Source: Desulfurispora thermophila DSM 16022 (lineage in GTDB: Bacteria > Bacillota > Desulfotomaculia > Desulfotomaculales > Desulfurisporaceae). From it: a stretch of 64,000 bases of DNA. The notes under the pieces are model-generated. The model worked only from the letters and a program-made list of their open reading frames with translations. It did not search any database and was not told the origin of the DNA. Both the position numbers and the translations under genes were made by a program. The stretch is from positions 186,001 to 250,000 of the forward strand of contig NZ_AQWN01000003.1 in NCBI RefSeq assembly GCF_000376385.1. Direction: 5' to 3'. Of the stretch, positions 16,888 through 24,878 are shown in pieces. The first letter of the stretch is position 1. The number at the start of each line of letters is the position of its first letter.

Positions 16888-16915
16888 TATTATATGTAAT
16901 TGGCCCGGATAAGGT
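16888..16915 (-). promoter_or_regulatory. sigma-K-like (late mother-cell) promoter of the beta-helix/multicopper operon
   Basis: On the minus strand, AC (16915-16914) is followed by a 17-base spacer and CATATAATA (16896-16888). This fits the Bacillus sigma-K pattern AC-N16/17-CATANNNTA. Initiation would be about 40 bases before the GTG. A sigma-A reading of the same region (TATAAT without a good -35) is possible. Confidence 0.5.
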
Positions 16916-17119
16916 TATATCTGGCAATATTGCATGGAATAGGTCATGGTGTTTCAGGGCGCGCCGTTTGGCGTACTGGCTGTAGCATCCGGCGAATCTG
17001 CTCCAGGCATTGACGGCTGGCGAGCGGTGCACATGCCTGTCGCCAATAAATGCATTGCAATTCATAAAAGTAAAAGTGTTTCGCCTAATTAGTTATATTG
17101 TATACTTGCTGCACATTTA
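16916..17119. other. intergenic region between divergent units, no gene seen
   Basis: Between the minus-strand operon promoter and the plus-strand carboxylase promoter. A 79-codon minus-strand frame ends inside the beta-helix gene but has no ribosome site and no recognisable product. No repeat or RNA gene was noticed. Confidence 0.4.
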
Positions 17120-17148
17120 TTTTCAAAAAAGGGACTGGTGTGTATAAT
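17120..17148 (+). promoter_or_regulatory. sigma-A promoter of the carboxylase operon
   Basis: TTTTCA (17120-17125), 17-bp spacer, TATAAT (17143-17148). This implies a leader of about 115 bases containing the hairpin at 17194-17215. Confidence 0.65.
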
Positions 17149-17193
17149 GTAAGTTGTTCAGTCCAAGGATACGTTAAAAGTTTTGCTATCTTA

Positions 17194-17226
17194 CAGGTTG
17201 TTGAAAAACAACCTGCTTTGTTTTAT
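17194..17226 (+). terminator. leader terminator/attenuator candidate before the carboxylase genes
   Basis: Perfect 9-bp stem CAGGTTGTT (17194-17202)/AACAACCTG (17207-17215) with a GAAA loop, followed by CTTTGTTTTAT. It lies downstream of the operon promoter and upstream of the ribosome site, so it may be a conditional terminator in the leader. No antiterminator or known riboswitch core was identified. Confidence 0.55.
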
Positions 17227-17271
17227 AAGGCCATTTGTATACAAAGACCACCGGTGCGAGGAGAGAAATAA

Positions 17272-19158
17272 ATGGCAAAAGTTAAAATCACAGACACTAC
17301 CCTGCGGGATGGTCACCAGAGCCTGTGGGCCACGCGCATGCGGCTGGAGCACATGCTGCCCATCGTGGAAAAAATCGACCAGGTGGGCTTTCACTCGGTG
17401 GAAGTCTGGGGAGGAGCCACCTTTGACGTCTGCCTGCGCTACCTGAACGAAGACCCCTGGGAAAGGCTGCGCGTGCTCAAAAAACATTTCAAGCGAACGC
17501 CGCTGCAAATGCTATTGCGCGGCCAGTCGCTGGTGGGTTACCAGCACTACCCGGACGATGTGGTGGAAGCCTTTGTGCACAAAATGGTGGAGAACGGCAT
17601 CGACATCATCCGGGTTTTCGATGCCTTAAACGATATCCGCAACCTGTCCACCGCCATCAAAGCGGGCAAACAGGCGGGCGCCCATGTCCAGGCGGCCGTG
17701 GTCTACACGGTCAGCCCGGTGCACACCATCGAGCACTACCTGCAGACGGCCCGGGAACTGGCTCAAATGGGAGCCGACTCCATTTGTATCAAGGACATGG
17801 CCGGCTTGCTGGTACCTTATAAAGCCTATGAGCTGGTCAAGTTGTTTAAAGAAGAGCTGGGGTTGCCGGTGCAACTGCACAGCCACTATATCGGCGGTCT
17901 GGCCGTGGGCGCTTACCTGAAGGCGGCCGAGGCCGGGGTGGATGTGGTGGACACGGCCTCGGTACCGCTGGCCTTTGGTGCCTCCCAGCCGCCGGTGGAA
18001 ACCGTGGTACGGGCCTTAAAAGATACTCCGTATGACACCGGCCTTAGCTTAAAGGCCCTTTTTGAAATTGCCAATTACTTTGAGCAACTGCGCAAGGAGC
18101 TGGGCTACGAGCGGGGCGTCACCCGCATCAACGACATGCGCGTGTTTGAGCACCAGGTGCCCGGCGGCATGATCACCAACCTGGTCAGCCAGCTGGAGGA
18201 ACAAAAAGCGCTGCACCGCCTGCCCGAGGTGCTGGAGGAGATCCCCCGCGTGCGCAGGGAGCTGGGCTATCCGCCCCTGGTCACTCCCACCAGCCAGATT
18301 GTGGGGACGCAGGCCGTGCTGAACGTGCTGGTGGGCGAGCGCTACAAGCTGGTACCCGGCGAGGTGCGGGCCTACGTGCAGGGGTTGTACGGTCAGCCCC
18401 CGGCCCCCATTGATGAAGAAATAGCGCGCAAAATTCTCGCCGGTAAACCTTCCTACACCTGCCGGCCGGCCGATTTATTGCCGCCCCGCCTGGAGAAAAT
18501 TAAAGAAGAGGCGCGGGACATTGCCAGAACAGAAGAGGCTGTCCTGTCCTATGCCCTTTTCCCGCAAATTTATCGCCAGTTTGTCAAAAACAGACAGAGT
18601 GGCGGGGCGGACCAGGCCGTCACCCCGGGGCGGAATGTTGCCGGCAGCCCGCTAGCCAAGACCAATAGTTCCAAGGAGGCGCATGGTGTGAACCTGCAGG
18701 AAGTGAAAGAGCTGATCAATCTGGTCCATGAAACCTCCATCAGCGAGGTTAAACTGGAGAACAACGGCATGAAGGTGGTCATCCGCAAGGGCCCGGTTAC
18801 CGGCGCCGATCCGGAAGCCGGCAAAAGCGCTCCCGCGGCAGCTGCAGCCCCGCTACCGCCGGTCGCTCCGGCCGCCCAACCGGCTGCCGCGGCACCTGCC
18901 GACACCAGCGGGCTGGCCGAGGTCAAATCGCCTATGGTGGGTACTTTTTACCGCGCTCCGGCCCCTGATGCACCTCCCTTTGTCCAGGAGGGTGACCTGG
19001 TCAAGCCCGGCCAGGTGTTGTGCATTGTGGAAGCCATGAAGCTGATGAATGAAATTGCGGCCGAAGTGGGCGGCCGGGTGGAGAAGATCCTGGTGGAGAA
19101 CGCCCAGCCGGTGGAGTACGGCCAGGTGCTATTCTTGATCAAGCCGGAGGGGAACTAA
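17272..19158 (+). CDS. pycB: pyruvate carboxylase/oxaloacetate decarboxylase carboxyltransferase fused to a biotin carrier domain
   Basis: 628 residues. The N-terminal HMGL-like carboxyltransferase domain (about 3-300) begins [18 protein letters not shown] and contains the metal-binding HSHYIGG motif and the lysine-bearing [13 protein letters not shown]/OadA conserved region follows (to about 455). The C-terminal 155 residues (from about 473) resemble the acetyl-CoA carboxylase carrier AccB more than a usual PycB tail: [26 protein letters not shown], an Ala/Pro-rich hinge ([22 protein letters not shown]), then [18 protein letters not shown] and the biotinylated Lys in EAMKLMNE. The product should transfer carboxyl from biotin to pyruvate with the AccC-type subunit encoded immediately downstream. 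Involvement in acetyl-CoA carboxylation is an alternative reading of the AccB-like tail. Cytoplasmic; no Na+ pump membrane subunits adjoin it. Confidence 0.88.
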   Translation: MAKVKITDTTLRDGHQSLWATRMRLEHMLPIVEKIDQVGFHSVEVWGGATFDVCLRYLNEDPWERLRVLKKHFKRTPLQMLLRGQSLVGYQHYPDDVVEAFVHKMVENGIDIIRVFDALNDIRNLSTAIKAGKQAGAHVQAAVVYTVSPVHTIEHYLQTARELAQMGADSICIKDMAGLLVPYKAYELVKLFKEELGLPVQLHSHYIGGLAVGAYLKAAEAGVDVVDTASVPLAFGASQPPVETVVRALKDTPYDTGLSLKALFEIANYFEQLRKELGYERGVTRINDMRVFEHQVPGGMITNLVSQLEEQKALHRLPEVLEEIPRVRRELGYPPLVTPTSQIVGTQAVLNVLVGERYKLVPGEVRAYVQGLYGQPPAPIDEEIARKILAGKPSYTCRPADLLPPRLEKIKEEARDIARTEEAVLSYALFPQIYRQFVKNRQSGGADQAVTPGRNVAGSPLAKTNSSKEAHGVNLQEVKELINLVHETSISEVKLENNGMKVVIRKGPVTGADPEAGKSAPAAAAAPLPPVAPAAQPAAAAPADTSGLAEVKSPMVGTFYRAPAPDAPPFVQEGDLVKPGQVLCIVEAMKLMNEIAAEVGGRVEKILVENAQPVEYGQVLFLIKPEGN

Positions 19159-20502
19159 GTGCTGGACAAAATACTGATCGCCAACCGGGGGGAAATCGCC
19201 GTGCGGGTGATCCGGGCCTGCCGCGAGCTGGGCATCCAGACGGTGGCCGTCTACTCCCAGGCCGACCGGGACAGCCTGCACGTACGCCTGGCCGACCAGG
19301 CGGTGTGCATCGGCCCACCGCCGGCCCGGGAAAGTTACCTGAACATGCAAAACATCATCTGCGCGGCTTTAATCACCGGCGCCCGGGCCATTCACCCCGG
19401 CTACGGCTTTCTGGCCGAAAACGCCCGCTTTGCCGCCCTCTGCCAGCAGCACGACCTGGTCTTCATCGGCCCCGCTCCCGCCGCCATGACCGCCATGGGC
19501 GATAAAGCCGTGGCCCGGGCAACCGTGCAAAGGGCCGGGGTGCCCGTGGTGCCCGGCTCACCCGGTGTGGTGGAGGAACTGGAGCAGGCCCTGCGGGTGG
19601 CGCAGGAGATCGGTTACCCGGTATTGATCAAGGCCGCGGCCGGCGGGGGCGGCCGGGGGATGCGGGTGGCGGCCAGCGAGGAGGAACTAAAGCGGGCCTG
19701 GCAGACCGCCCGGGCGGAAGCCGGCACGGCTTTTGGCAATGCCGCGGTCTACCTGGAGAAATACATTGAGCAGCCGCGCCATGTGGAAATCCAGGTGTTG
19801 GGCGACCAGCACGGCAACCTTTTGTACCTGGGCGAACGGGACTGCACCGTACAGCGGCGCAACCAGAAGCTGATTGAGGAGGCCCCTTCGCCGGTGGTTA
19901 CCCCCGAACTGCGCCAGGCCATGGGCCGGGCCGCCCTGGAGGCTGCGGCCGCGGTGGGTTATTTCAGCGCGGGCACGGTGGAGTTTTTAGTGGACCGGCA
20001 CCGGAACTTTTATTTTATTGAGATGAACACCCGCATCCAGGTCGAGCACCCCGTCACAGAGCTGATCACGGGCGTGGACTTGATCAAAGAGCAAATCCTG
20101 GTTGCCGCGGGCGAAAAATTGTCCATCAAACAGTCCGACGTGCAGATCAAGGGGCATGCCATCGAGTGCCGCATCAACGCCGAGGACCCGGCCGCCGGCT
20201 TCAAACCCTGTCCGGGCCGCATTAGCGCCTACCTGCCTCCCGGGGGCCCGGGCGTGCGGGTGGACAGCTTTATCTACGCCGGATACACCGTGCCGCCCTT
20301 TTACGATTCCCTGCTCTGCAAAGTGGTGGCCCTGGGCGCCGACCGGGCCGAGGCCATCTGCCGTATGCTGCGTGCCCTTAACGAAATGCAGTTGGAGGGT
20401 GTGCCCACCACCATTCCCCTGCACCGGCAGATACTGCAGCACGAACTTTTCCAGTCCGGCGCTTATGACACTTCTTTTGTGCAGCAAGAGTTGGGTCTTT
20501 AG
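19159..20502 (+). CDS. accC: biotin carboxylase subunit (AccC/PycA type)
   Basis: 447 residues, normal length. ATP-grasp enzyme that carboxylates carrier-bound biotin with bicarbonate and ATP. The N-terminal domain opens [18 protein letters not shown]. The ATP-binding loop GGGGRGM lies near residues 162-168, followed by [21 protein letters not shown] and the [14 protein letters not shown] catalytic segment. The GTG start is immediately after the preceding stop codon (TAA-GTG), so translation is coupled with the fused transferase-carrier gene. The pair forms a two-subunit pyruvate carboxylase-like enzyme, and the same subunit could also serve acetyl-CoA carboxylase. A strong terminator closes the unit. 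Confidence 0.93.
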   Translation: MLDKILIANRGEIAVRVIRACRELGIQTVAVYSQADRDSLHVRLADQAVCIGPPPARESYLNMQNIICAALITGARAIHPGYGFLAENARFAALCQQHDLVFIGPAPAAMTAMGDKAVARATVQRAGVPVVPGSPGVVEELEQALRVAQEIGYPVLIKAAAGGGGRGMRVAASEEELKRAWQTARAEAGTAFGNAAVYLEKYIEQPRHVEIQVLGDQHGNLLYLGERDCTVQRRNQKLIEEAPSPVVTPELRQAMGRAALEAAAAVGYFSAGTVEFLVDRHRNFYFIEMNTRIQVEHPVTELITGVDLIKEQILVAAGEKLSIKQSDVQIKGHAIECRINAEDPAAGFKPCPGRISAYLPPGGPGVRVDSFIYAGYTVPPFYDSLLCKVVALGADRAEAICRMLRALNEMQLEGVPTTIPLHRQILQHELFQSGAYDTSFVQQELGL

Positions 20503-20518
20503 CACTGCAGCTAAAATG

Positions 20519-20552
20519 TAGCGGGTGTGCGAAAAAACACACCCGCTTTTTA
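20519..20552 (+). terminator. terminator of the carboxylase operon
   Basis: Stem GCGGGTGTG (20521-20529)/CACACCCGC (20538-20546) followed by TTTTTAC. Confidence 0.92.
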
Positions 20553-20554
20553 CA

Positions 20555-20584
20555 TTGCCAAATCTTTGCGGCCAGTGATATAAT
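20555..20584 (+). promoter_or_regulatory. promoter of the asp23-amaP-nusB operon
   Basis: TTGCCA (20555-20560), 18-bp spacer, extended -10 TGA-TATAAT (20576-20584). One of the best sigma-A promoters in the window. Confidence 0.8.
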
Positions 20585-20631
20585 AAACCGAGCGAAAAAG
20601 GTAAAAAATACTAAATTGAGGAGGCTGGCAC

Positions 20632-21033
20632 ATGGAAAAGGCGGAAATGGTAGTCAAGGAGGAGCAGACCCGGCTGGGTTCCATCCGCATCGCCGACGAA
20701 GTGGTGAAGATCATCGCCGGTCTGGCTGCCACCGAGGTGCCGGGCGTGGCCGGTATGAGCGGCGGTGTGGTGGGCGGCATCGCCGAAATGCTGGGGCGCA
20801 AAAACATGTCCAAGGGCGTCAAGGTGGAAGTGGGCGAAAAAGAAGCCGCCGTGGACATTTTCGTGGTGGTGGAGTATGGTGTGCGCATCCCCGATATGGC
20901 GGCCCAGATCCAGGAGAATGTCAAAAATGCCATTGAAAAAATGACCGGCCTGACTGTCGTGGAAGTGAATGTCAATGTGCAGGGCGTGGTCTTCAGCCAG
21001 GAAGCGCGGGAAGAGGAACACCGGGTGCGCTGA
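20632..21033 (+). CDS. Asp23/Gls24 family envelope stress protein
   Basis: 133 residues. The Asp23 domain covers nearly the whole protein: LGSIRIADEVVKIIAGLAATEVPGV, then GVKVEVGEKEAAVDIFVVVEYG and VKNAIEKMTGLTVVEVNVNVQGVVF. Family members are cytoplasmic proteins held at the membrane by AmaP and linked to cell-envelope stress and, in clostridial relatives, to lipid or envelope homeostasis. The next two genes encode the AmaP-like anchor and a DUF2273 membrane protein, so the usual three-gene module is complete. The ribosome site GAGGAGG is at good distance from the ATG. First gene of an operon running to nusB. Confidence 0.92.
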   Translation: MEKAEMVVKEEQTRLGSIRIADEVVKIIAGLAATEVPGVAGMSGGVVGGIAEMLGRKNMSKGVKVEVGEKEAAVDIFVVVEYGVRIPDMAAQIQENVKNAIEKMTGLTVVEVNVNVQGVVFSQEAREEEHRVR

Positions 21034-21045
21034 GGAGTGCGAAAG

Positions 21046-21579
21046 ATGGGCTTTTTCGACCGCTTACTGCTCACGGTCTACGTCCTGGTAACCAGTGCCC
21101 TGCTGGTCACCGGTCTGGGCAGCTTTTACCACCGGCGTGCGCTGCTGGATTCGCTCATCCACTGGCAGCCCAATTATGTGGACAGCCAGATTCTGCTGGT
21201 CCTGTCCCTGGTCTATCTACTGGCCGGTGCCAGGCTCTTTTACATCGCCCTGCCTGTCGTCCGGAAAAAGGCCGTGGTGCAGCAGGTGGCCCTGGGCCGG
21301 CTGCGTATTGCCCTGCCCGCTATAGAAAGCCTGGTGGTCAGGATCGGCCTGGCCTACAGCCCGGTGATCCGGGCGGTGAAAGCTAAAGTTCTCGCCCACA
21401 AAGGCGGCATCGGGCTAAGCATCAACCTGTCGGTCACGCCCGAGGCGCAGGTTCCCGACCTGGTGGAAGGCTTGCAAAAGCACATCCAGGAACAGATGCA
21501 GCACACGCTGGGCATCACCGTGCAGGACATCCAGGTTGGGGTGGAAAGTATCACGGCCAGCAAACCCAAGGTGGAATAA
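21046..21579 (+). CDS. amaP: AmaP-like alkaline-shock membrane anchor
   Basis: 177 residues. Two N-terminal membrane helices (about 4-24 and 48-70) are separated by a short loop. A soluble Asp23-related region follows, with LGRLRIALPAIESLVVRIG and VEGLQKHIQEQMQHTLGITVQDIQVGVESI. It should tether the Asp23 protein to the membrane. I chose ATG 21046 over GTG 21037 because GAGGAG (21033-21038) then sits 7 bases upstream. Short spacing to neighbours on both sides indicates an operon. Confidence 0.88.
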   Translation: MGFFDRLLLTVYVLVTSALLVTGLGSFYHRRALLDSLIHWQPNYVDSQILLVLSLVYLLAGARLFYIALPVVRKKAVVQQVALGRLRIALPAIESLVVRIGLAYSPVIRAVKAKVLAHKGGIGLSINLSVTPEAQVPDLVEGLQKHIQEQMQHTLGITVQDIQVGVESITASKPKVE

Positions 21580-21596
21580 TGAGGGGAGCTGCACAA

Positions 21597-21815
21597 ATGA
21601 ACTGGCAGGACATCTGGCAATTACTGAACGAACACCGCGGCAAAGCGCTGGGCATCCTACTGGGCCTGCTCTTTGGCTGGTTTGCCATTACCTACGGTGT
21701 GCTCAAAGCCATTTTCGTGGCCCTGTGCGCAGGTGGGGGTTTTTTTATCGGCCGCCAGTTTGATGATAGAAGCAAAGGCAGCGGCTTTTTTTCCGGCTGG
21801 CTGAAAGACAAATAA
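21597..21815 (+). CDS. DUF2273 small membrane protein
   Basis: 72 residues with two central hydrophobic helices around GKALGILLGLLFGWFAITYGVLKAIFVALCAGGGFFIGRQFD, typical of the DUF2273 partner of Asp23/AmaP. The ATG at 21597 is preferred to the one overlapping the previous stop (21579) because GAGGGGAG lies 9 bases before it. Role: membrane component of the same envelope module; mechanism unknown. Confidence 0.85.
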   Translation: MNWQDIWQLLNEHRGKALGILLGLLFGWFAITYGVLKAIFVALCAGGGFFIGRQFDDRSKGSGFFSGWLKDK

Positions 21816-21833
21816 ACTCCTGGGAGGTAGACC

Positions 21834-22316
21834 ATGAGCCGTAGACAGGCCCGGGAAGTGGCCTTGCAGACCCTTTATCAAATTGACATCTCGGGTACCG
21901 ACCCGTTACTGGCCCTGGATCTCCTGCTGGAAATTCTGCAGCGCGAGTTGCCGGCCGATGACTTGAGCTTTGCCCGGCACAGCGGTTCGGCTGTTTTCAG
22001 CGAGAAGTTCTCTCTGGCGGAGGAGGACAGAGCCTTCGCCCTGGATCTGGTGACGGGTACGGTCAGGCACCTGGACGAGATTGACGCTCTGCTGGGCCAG
22101 TACAGCAAAGACTGGGCGTTATCCCGTCTGGCCCGGGTGGACCACAACATCATGCGCCTGGCGGTTTATGAGATGCTGCACCGGCCCGACGTGCCGGGCG
22201 GGGTGGCCATCAACGAAGCTGTGGAACTGGCCAAAGTCTATGGCAACGATGATTCGGCCAGGTTTGTGAACGGCGTGCTGGGCAAAATATGGCAGGAAAA
22301 AGTGCAGGGGCCGTAA
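21834..22316 (+). CDS. nusB: transcription antitermination factor NusB
   Basis: 160 residues. All-helical NusB fold with the N-terminal motif SRRQAREVALQTLYQIDI and C-terminal VAINEAVELAKVYGNDDSARFVNGVLGKI. Binds boxA RNA with NusE/S10 to promote rRNA antitermination. A family-typical linker LAEEDRAFALDLVTGTVRHLDEIDALLGQY precedes the core. The ribosome site GGGAGGT is strong. Last gene of the asp23 operon; its stop codon lies in the terminator stem. Confidence 0.95.
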   Translation: MSRRQAREVALQTLYQIDISGTDPLLALDLLLEILQRELPADDLSFARHSGSAVFSEKFSLAEEDRAFALDLVTGTVRHLDEIDALLGQYSKDWALSRLARVDHNIMRLAVYEMLHRPDVPGGVAINEAVELAKVYGNDDSARFVNGVLGKIWQEKVQGP

Positions 22317-22332
22317 GGCCCCCTGTGTTTTT
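22303..22332 (+). terminator. terminator after nusB
   Basis: GCAGGGGCC / GGCCCCCTGT stem (one bulged C) around a GTAA loop, then TTTTT. The nusB stop codon is within the hairpin. Confidence 0.8.
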
Positions 22333-22364
22333 GCTGGTACTGGCAGACATTTCACAATGATTAA

Positions 22365-22394
22365 ATAGTCTGGTTAAATGTATTGCCAGACTAT
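22365..22394. promoter_or_regulatory. perfect 9-bp inverted repeat upstream of nfnAB, operator candidate
   Basis: ATAGTCTGG (22365-22373), 12-base spacer, CCAGACTAT (22386-22394), in an AT-rich 190-bp gap. The 21-bp centre-to-centre spacing puts the half-sites on one DNA face, as for a dimeric regulator; alternatively the RNA could fold as a hairpin. A lone TTCACAA (a Rex half-site word) lies at 22351-22357 without its partner. Confidence 0.5.
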
Positions 22395-22506
22395 AGATAA
22401 AATTTTGTCCATTATTTAATTACCAGAAGGAATACTATCAAATTCCTAGAAATATTAAACCTAACTTGATATATAAATAAGCAAACAGGGAGGGGAAAAG
22501 GTTTTT

Positions 22507-23361
22507 ATGTACAAAATACTGGAAAAAGAAGTATTTTCACCAATCATCAAATTAATGGTCATCGAAGCGCCCAAAGTTGCCAGATCGTGCAAAGCGGGGC
22601 AGTTTGTCATCCTGCGCATCCACGAAGAAGGTGAGCGCATTCCTCTGACCATTGCCGATTTTGACCGGGAAAAGGGCACCATAACCATTGTATTCCAGGA
22701 AGTGGGTAAGACCACCAAACAGTTGGGGGCCCTGGAGGCCGGCGATTACATCAAAGATTTTGTCGGCCCGCTGGGAGAACCTTCCCACATTGAAAACTTC
22801 GGCACCGTGCTGGTAGTGGGCGGCGGTGTGGGGATCGCTCCCGTGCACCCCATTGCCAGAGAGCTCAAGGCGGCCGGCAATCACGTCATCGGCATTATCG
22901 GCGCCCGGAGCAAGGATTTGCTCTTCTGGGAAGACAAAATGCGCCTGGCCTGCAGCGAACTGCACGTCACCACGGACGACGGCTCCTACGTCCGCCAGGG
23001 CTTTGTCACCGATGTGATGAAGGAGATCATCGAAGCCCGCGGCAAGGAAAACATCAATCTGGTGCTGGCCATCGGACCCCAGCCCATGATGCGGGCCTGC
23101 TCCAACCTGACCAAAGAATACGGGATCAAGACCGTTGTCAGCCTGAACGCCCTGATGGTGGACGGTACCGGCATGTGCGGCTGCTGCCGGGTGTCGGTGG
23201 GCGGCAAGACCAAGTTCGTCTGTGTGGATGGCCCCGAGTTTGACGGCCACGAAGTGGACTGGCTGGAGCTGGGCCGCCGCGGCGCTTACTTCAAGGCGGA
23301 AGAAAACCTGGCCATGGAGCGCTACAGTACCTGCCAGTGCAGTTGCGGAGGTGAAAAGTAA
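22507..23361 (+). CDS. nfnA: NfnA-type FAD/NAD-binding subunit (NADH-dependent ferredoxin:NADP+ oxidoreductase, small subunit)
   Basis: 284 residues. A ferredoxin-reductase-like FAD domain (ERIPLTIADFDREKGTITIVFQ) is followed by a nucleotide-binding domain (VLVVGGGVGIAPVHPIAREL) and a C-terminal Cys cluster GTGMCGCCRVSVGG...FVCVDGPEFDGH that holds a [2Fe-2S] centre. Alone, such proteins are labelled dihydroorotate dehydrogenase electron-transfer subunit or sulfide dehydrogenase. Its overlap with the gltD-like nfnB gene makes NfnAB the likely identity. The complex couples NADPH oxidation to NAD+ and ferredoxin reduction by flavin-based bifurcation, and works reversibly. The ribosome site GGGAGGGG is about 10 bases before the ATG. 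The upstream inverted repeat may regulate it. Confidence 0.9.
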   Translation: MYKILEKEVFSPIIKLMVIEAPKVARSCKAGQFVILRIHEEGERIPLTIADFDREKGTITIVFQEVGKTTKQLGALEAGDYIKDFVGPLGEPSHIENFGTVLVVGGGVGIAPVHPIARELKAAGNHVIGIIGARSKDLLFWEDKMRLACSELHVTTDDGSYVRQGFVTDVMKEIIEARGKENINLVLAIGPQPMMRACSNLTKEYGIKTVVSLNALMVDGTGMCGCCRVSVGGKTKFVCVDGPEFDGHEVDWLELGRRGAYFKAEENLAMERYSTCQCSCGGEK

Positions 23362-24782
23362 TGTCCGACGCCCCGAAAGCCAAAAAGCAAATTATACCCC
23401 ATAAACACCCCATGCCGGCCCAGGATCCGGTGGAACGGGCCCGCAATTTCAACGAAGTGGCCCTGGGCTACGATGAGGCCACGGCCATTGCCGAAGCCAA
23501 GCGCTGCCTGCAGTGCAAAAACGAACCCTGCCGGCAGGGCTGTCCGGTGGAGGTTTACATTCCCCAGTTCATCAAGCTGCTGGCCGAAGGAGACTTTGCC
23601 GGCGCCATTGCCAAAATTAAAGAGAAAAACGCTCTGCCCGCCGTATGCGGACGCGTTTGCCCGCAGGAAAACCAGTGCGAAAAATACTGCACCCTGGGTA
23701 AAAAACACGAGCCGGTGGCCATCGGCCGCCTGGAGCGCTTCTGCGCTGACTGGGAACTGAAGCACGGCGTGAAGATCCCGGAAGTGGCTCCGCCCACCGG
23801 CTTCAAAGTGGCGGTGATCGGTTCCGGTCCGGCCGGCCTCACCTGTGCCGCCGACCTGGCCAAACTGGGCCACAAAGTCACCGTTTATGAAGCCCTGCAT
23901 GTGGCCGGTGGTGTGTTGATGTACGGCATCCCCGAGTTTCGTCTGCCCAAGGCGGTGGTGCAGGCCGAGGTGGAAAACCTGAAAAAGCTGGGCGTGGAGA
24001 TTGAAGTCAACTCCGTAGTGGGCAAATTCGCCACCGTGGACGAATTAATTGAAGAACACGGCTACGATGCCGTATTTATCGGCACGGGCGCTGGCCTGCC
24101 CTACTTCATGAACATCCCGGGCGAAAACTCCTGCGGCGTGTACTCTGCCAACGAGTTCCTCACCCGTACCAACTTGATGAAGGCCTACAAATTCCCCGAG
24201 TGGGATACCCCGATCAAGATCGGCAAAAAGGTGGCCGTGCTGGGCGGGGGCAACGTGGCCATGGACGCGGCCCGCACCGCACTGCGCCTGGGCGCCGAGG
24301 AGTCCTGGATTGTCTACCGCCGCTCCGAGAAAGAGCTGCCGGCCCGCAAAGAAGAAGTGGAACATGCCCACGAAGAGGGCGTGAAGTTTGCCCTGCTCAC
24401 CAACCCCACCCGGATCATTGCGGACGAAAACGGTTGGGTGAAGGCCATGGAGTGCCTGCGCTATGAGCTGGGCGAGCCCGATGCTTCCGGCCGCCGCAGC
24501 CCGGTGCCCATCCCGGGTTCCGAGTTTATCATGGAAGTGGACACCGTGGTGGTAGCCATCGGTCAGGGCCCCAACCCGCTGGTGCCCCGCACCACCAAGG
24601 GGCTGGAGCTGGGCAAGAAGGGCAACATCGCGGCCGATCCGGCTACGGGTGCCACTTCCAAGCCCGGCGTGTACGCCGGCGGCGACGTGGTCACCGGTGC
24701 CGCCACGGTGATCCTGGCCATGGGTGCCGGCAAGACCGGAGCCAAGTCCATTCATGAGTACCTGATGGCCAAAAAGGGTTAA
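23361..24782 (+). CDS. nfnB: NfnB-type subunit (glutamate synthase small-subunit-like NADPH oxidoreductase)
   Basis: 473 residues. The N-terminal dicluster ferredoxin-like part (about 40-125) has AKRCLQCKNEPCRQGCPV and CGRVCPQENQCEKYC. The first FAD Rossmann motif VAVIGSGPAGLTCAADLAKLGHKV is near residue 152, and the second nucleotide-binding motif KVAVLGGGNVAMDAARTALRLG is near 288. The C-terminal ATGATSKPGVYAGGDVVTGAATVILAMGAGK closes the FAD site. It overlaps nfnA by one base (TAATG), so production is stoichiometric. Annotation as homotetrameric glutamate synthase would be a common mislabel. The partner gene and the absence of a GltB gene argue for NfnB. Confidence 0.9.
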   Translation: MSDAPKAKKQIIPHKHPMPAQDPVERARNFNEVALGYDEATAIAEAKRCLQCKNEPCRQGCPVEVYIPQFIKLLAEGDFAGAIAKIKEKNALPAVCGRVCPQENQCEKYCTLGKKHEPVAIGRLERFCADWELKHGVKIPEVAPPTGFKVAVIGSGPAGLTCAADLAKLGHKVTVYEALHVAGGVLMYGIPEFRLPKAVVQAEVENLKKLGVEIEVNSVVGKFATVDELIEEHGYDAVFIGTGAGLPYFMNIPGENSCGVYSANEFLTRTNLMKAYKFPEWDTPIKIGKKVAVLGGGNVAMDAARTALRLGAEESWIVYRRSEKELPARKEEVEHAHEEGVKFALLTNPTRIIADENGWVKAMECLRYELGEPDASGRRSPVPIPGSEFIMEVDTVVVAIGQGPNPLVPRTTKGLELGKKGNIAADPATGATSKPGVYAGGDVVTGAATVILAMGAGKTGAKSIHEYLMAKKG

Positions 24783-24878
24783 TTATATATAGCCGCGCCG
24801 TGCAGGAACAGCTATTCTGCCGGCGCGGCAGTTGTCCAAAGCGAGCGCCAATTCAGCCGCAGCAGGAGGCAACGCACC

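Noticed and set aside
16826-17065. 79-codon minus-strand frame upstream of the giant gene
   Set aside because: No ribosome site, overlaps the promoter and start of the giant gene, and resembles nothing recognisable.
22351-22357. Rex operator upstream of nfnAB
   Set aside because: Only one half-site word (TTCACAA); the other half does not match.
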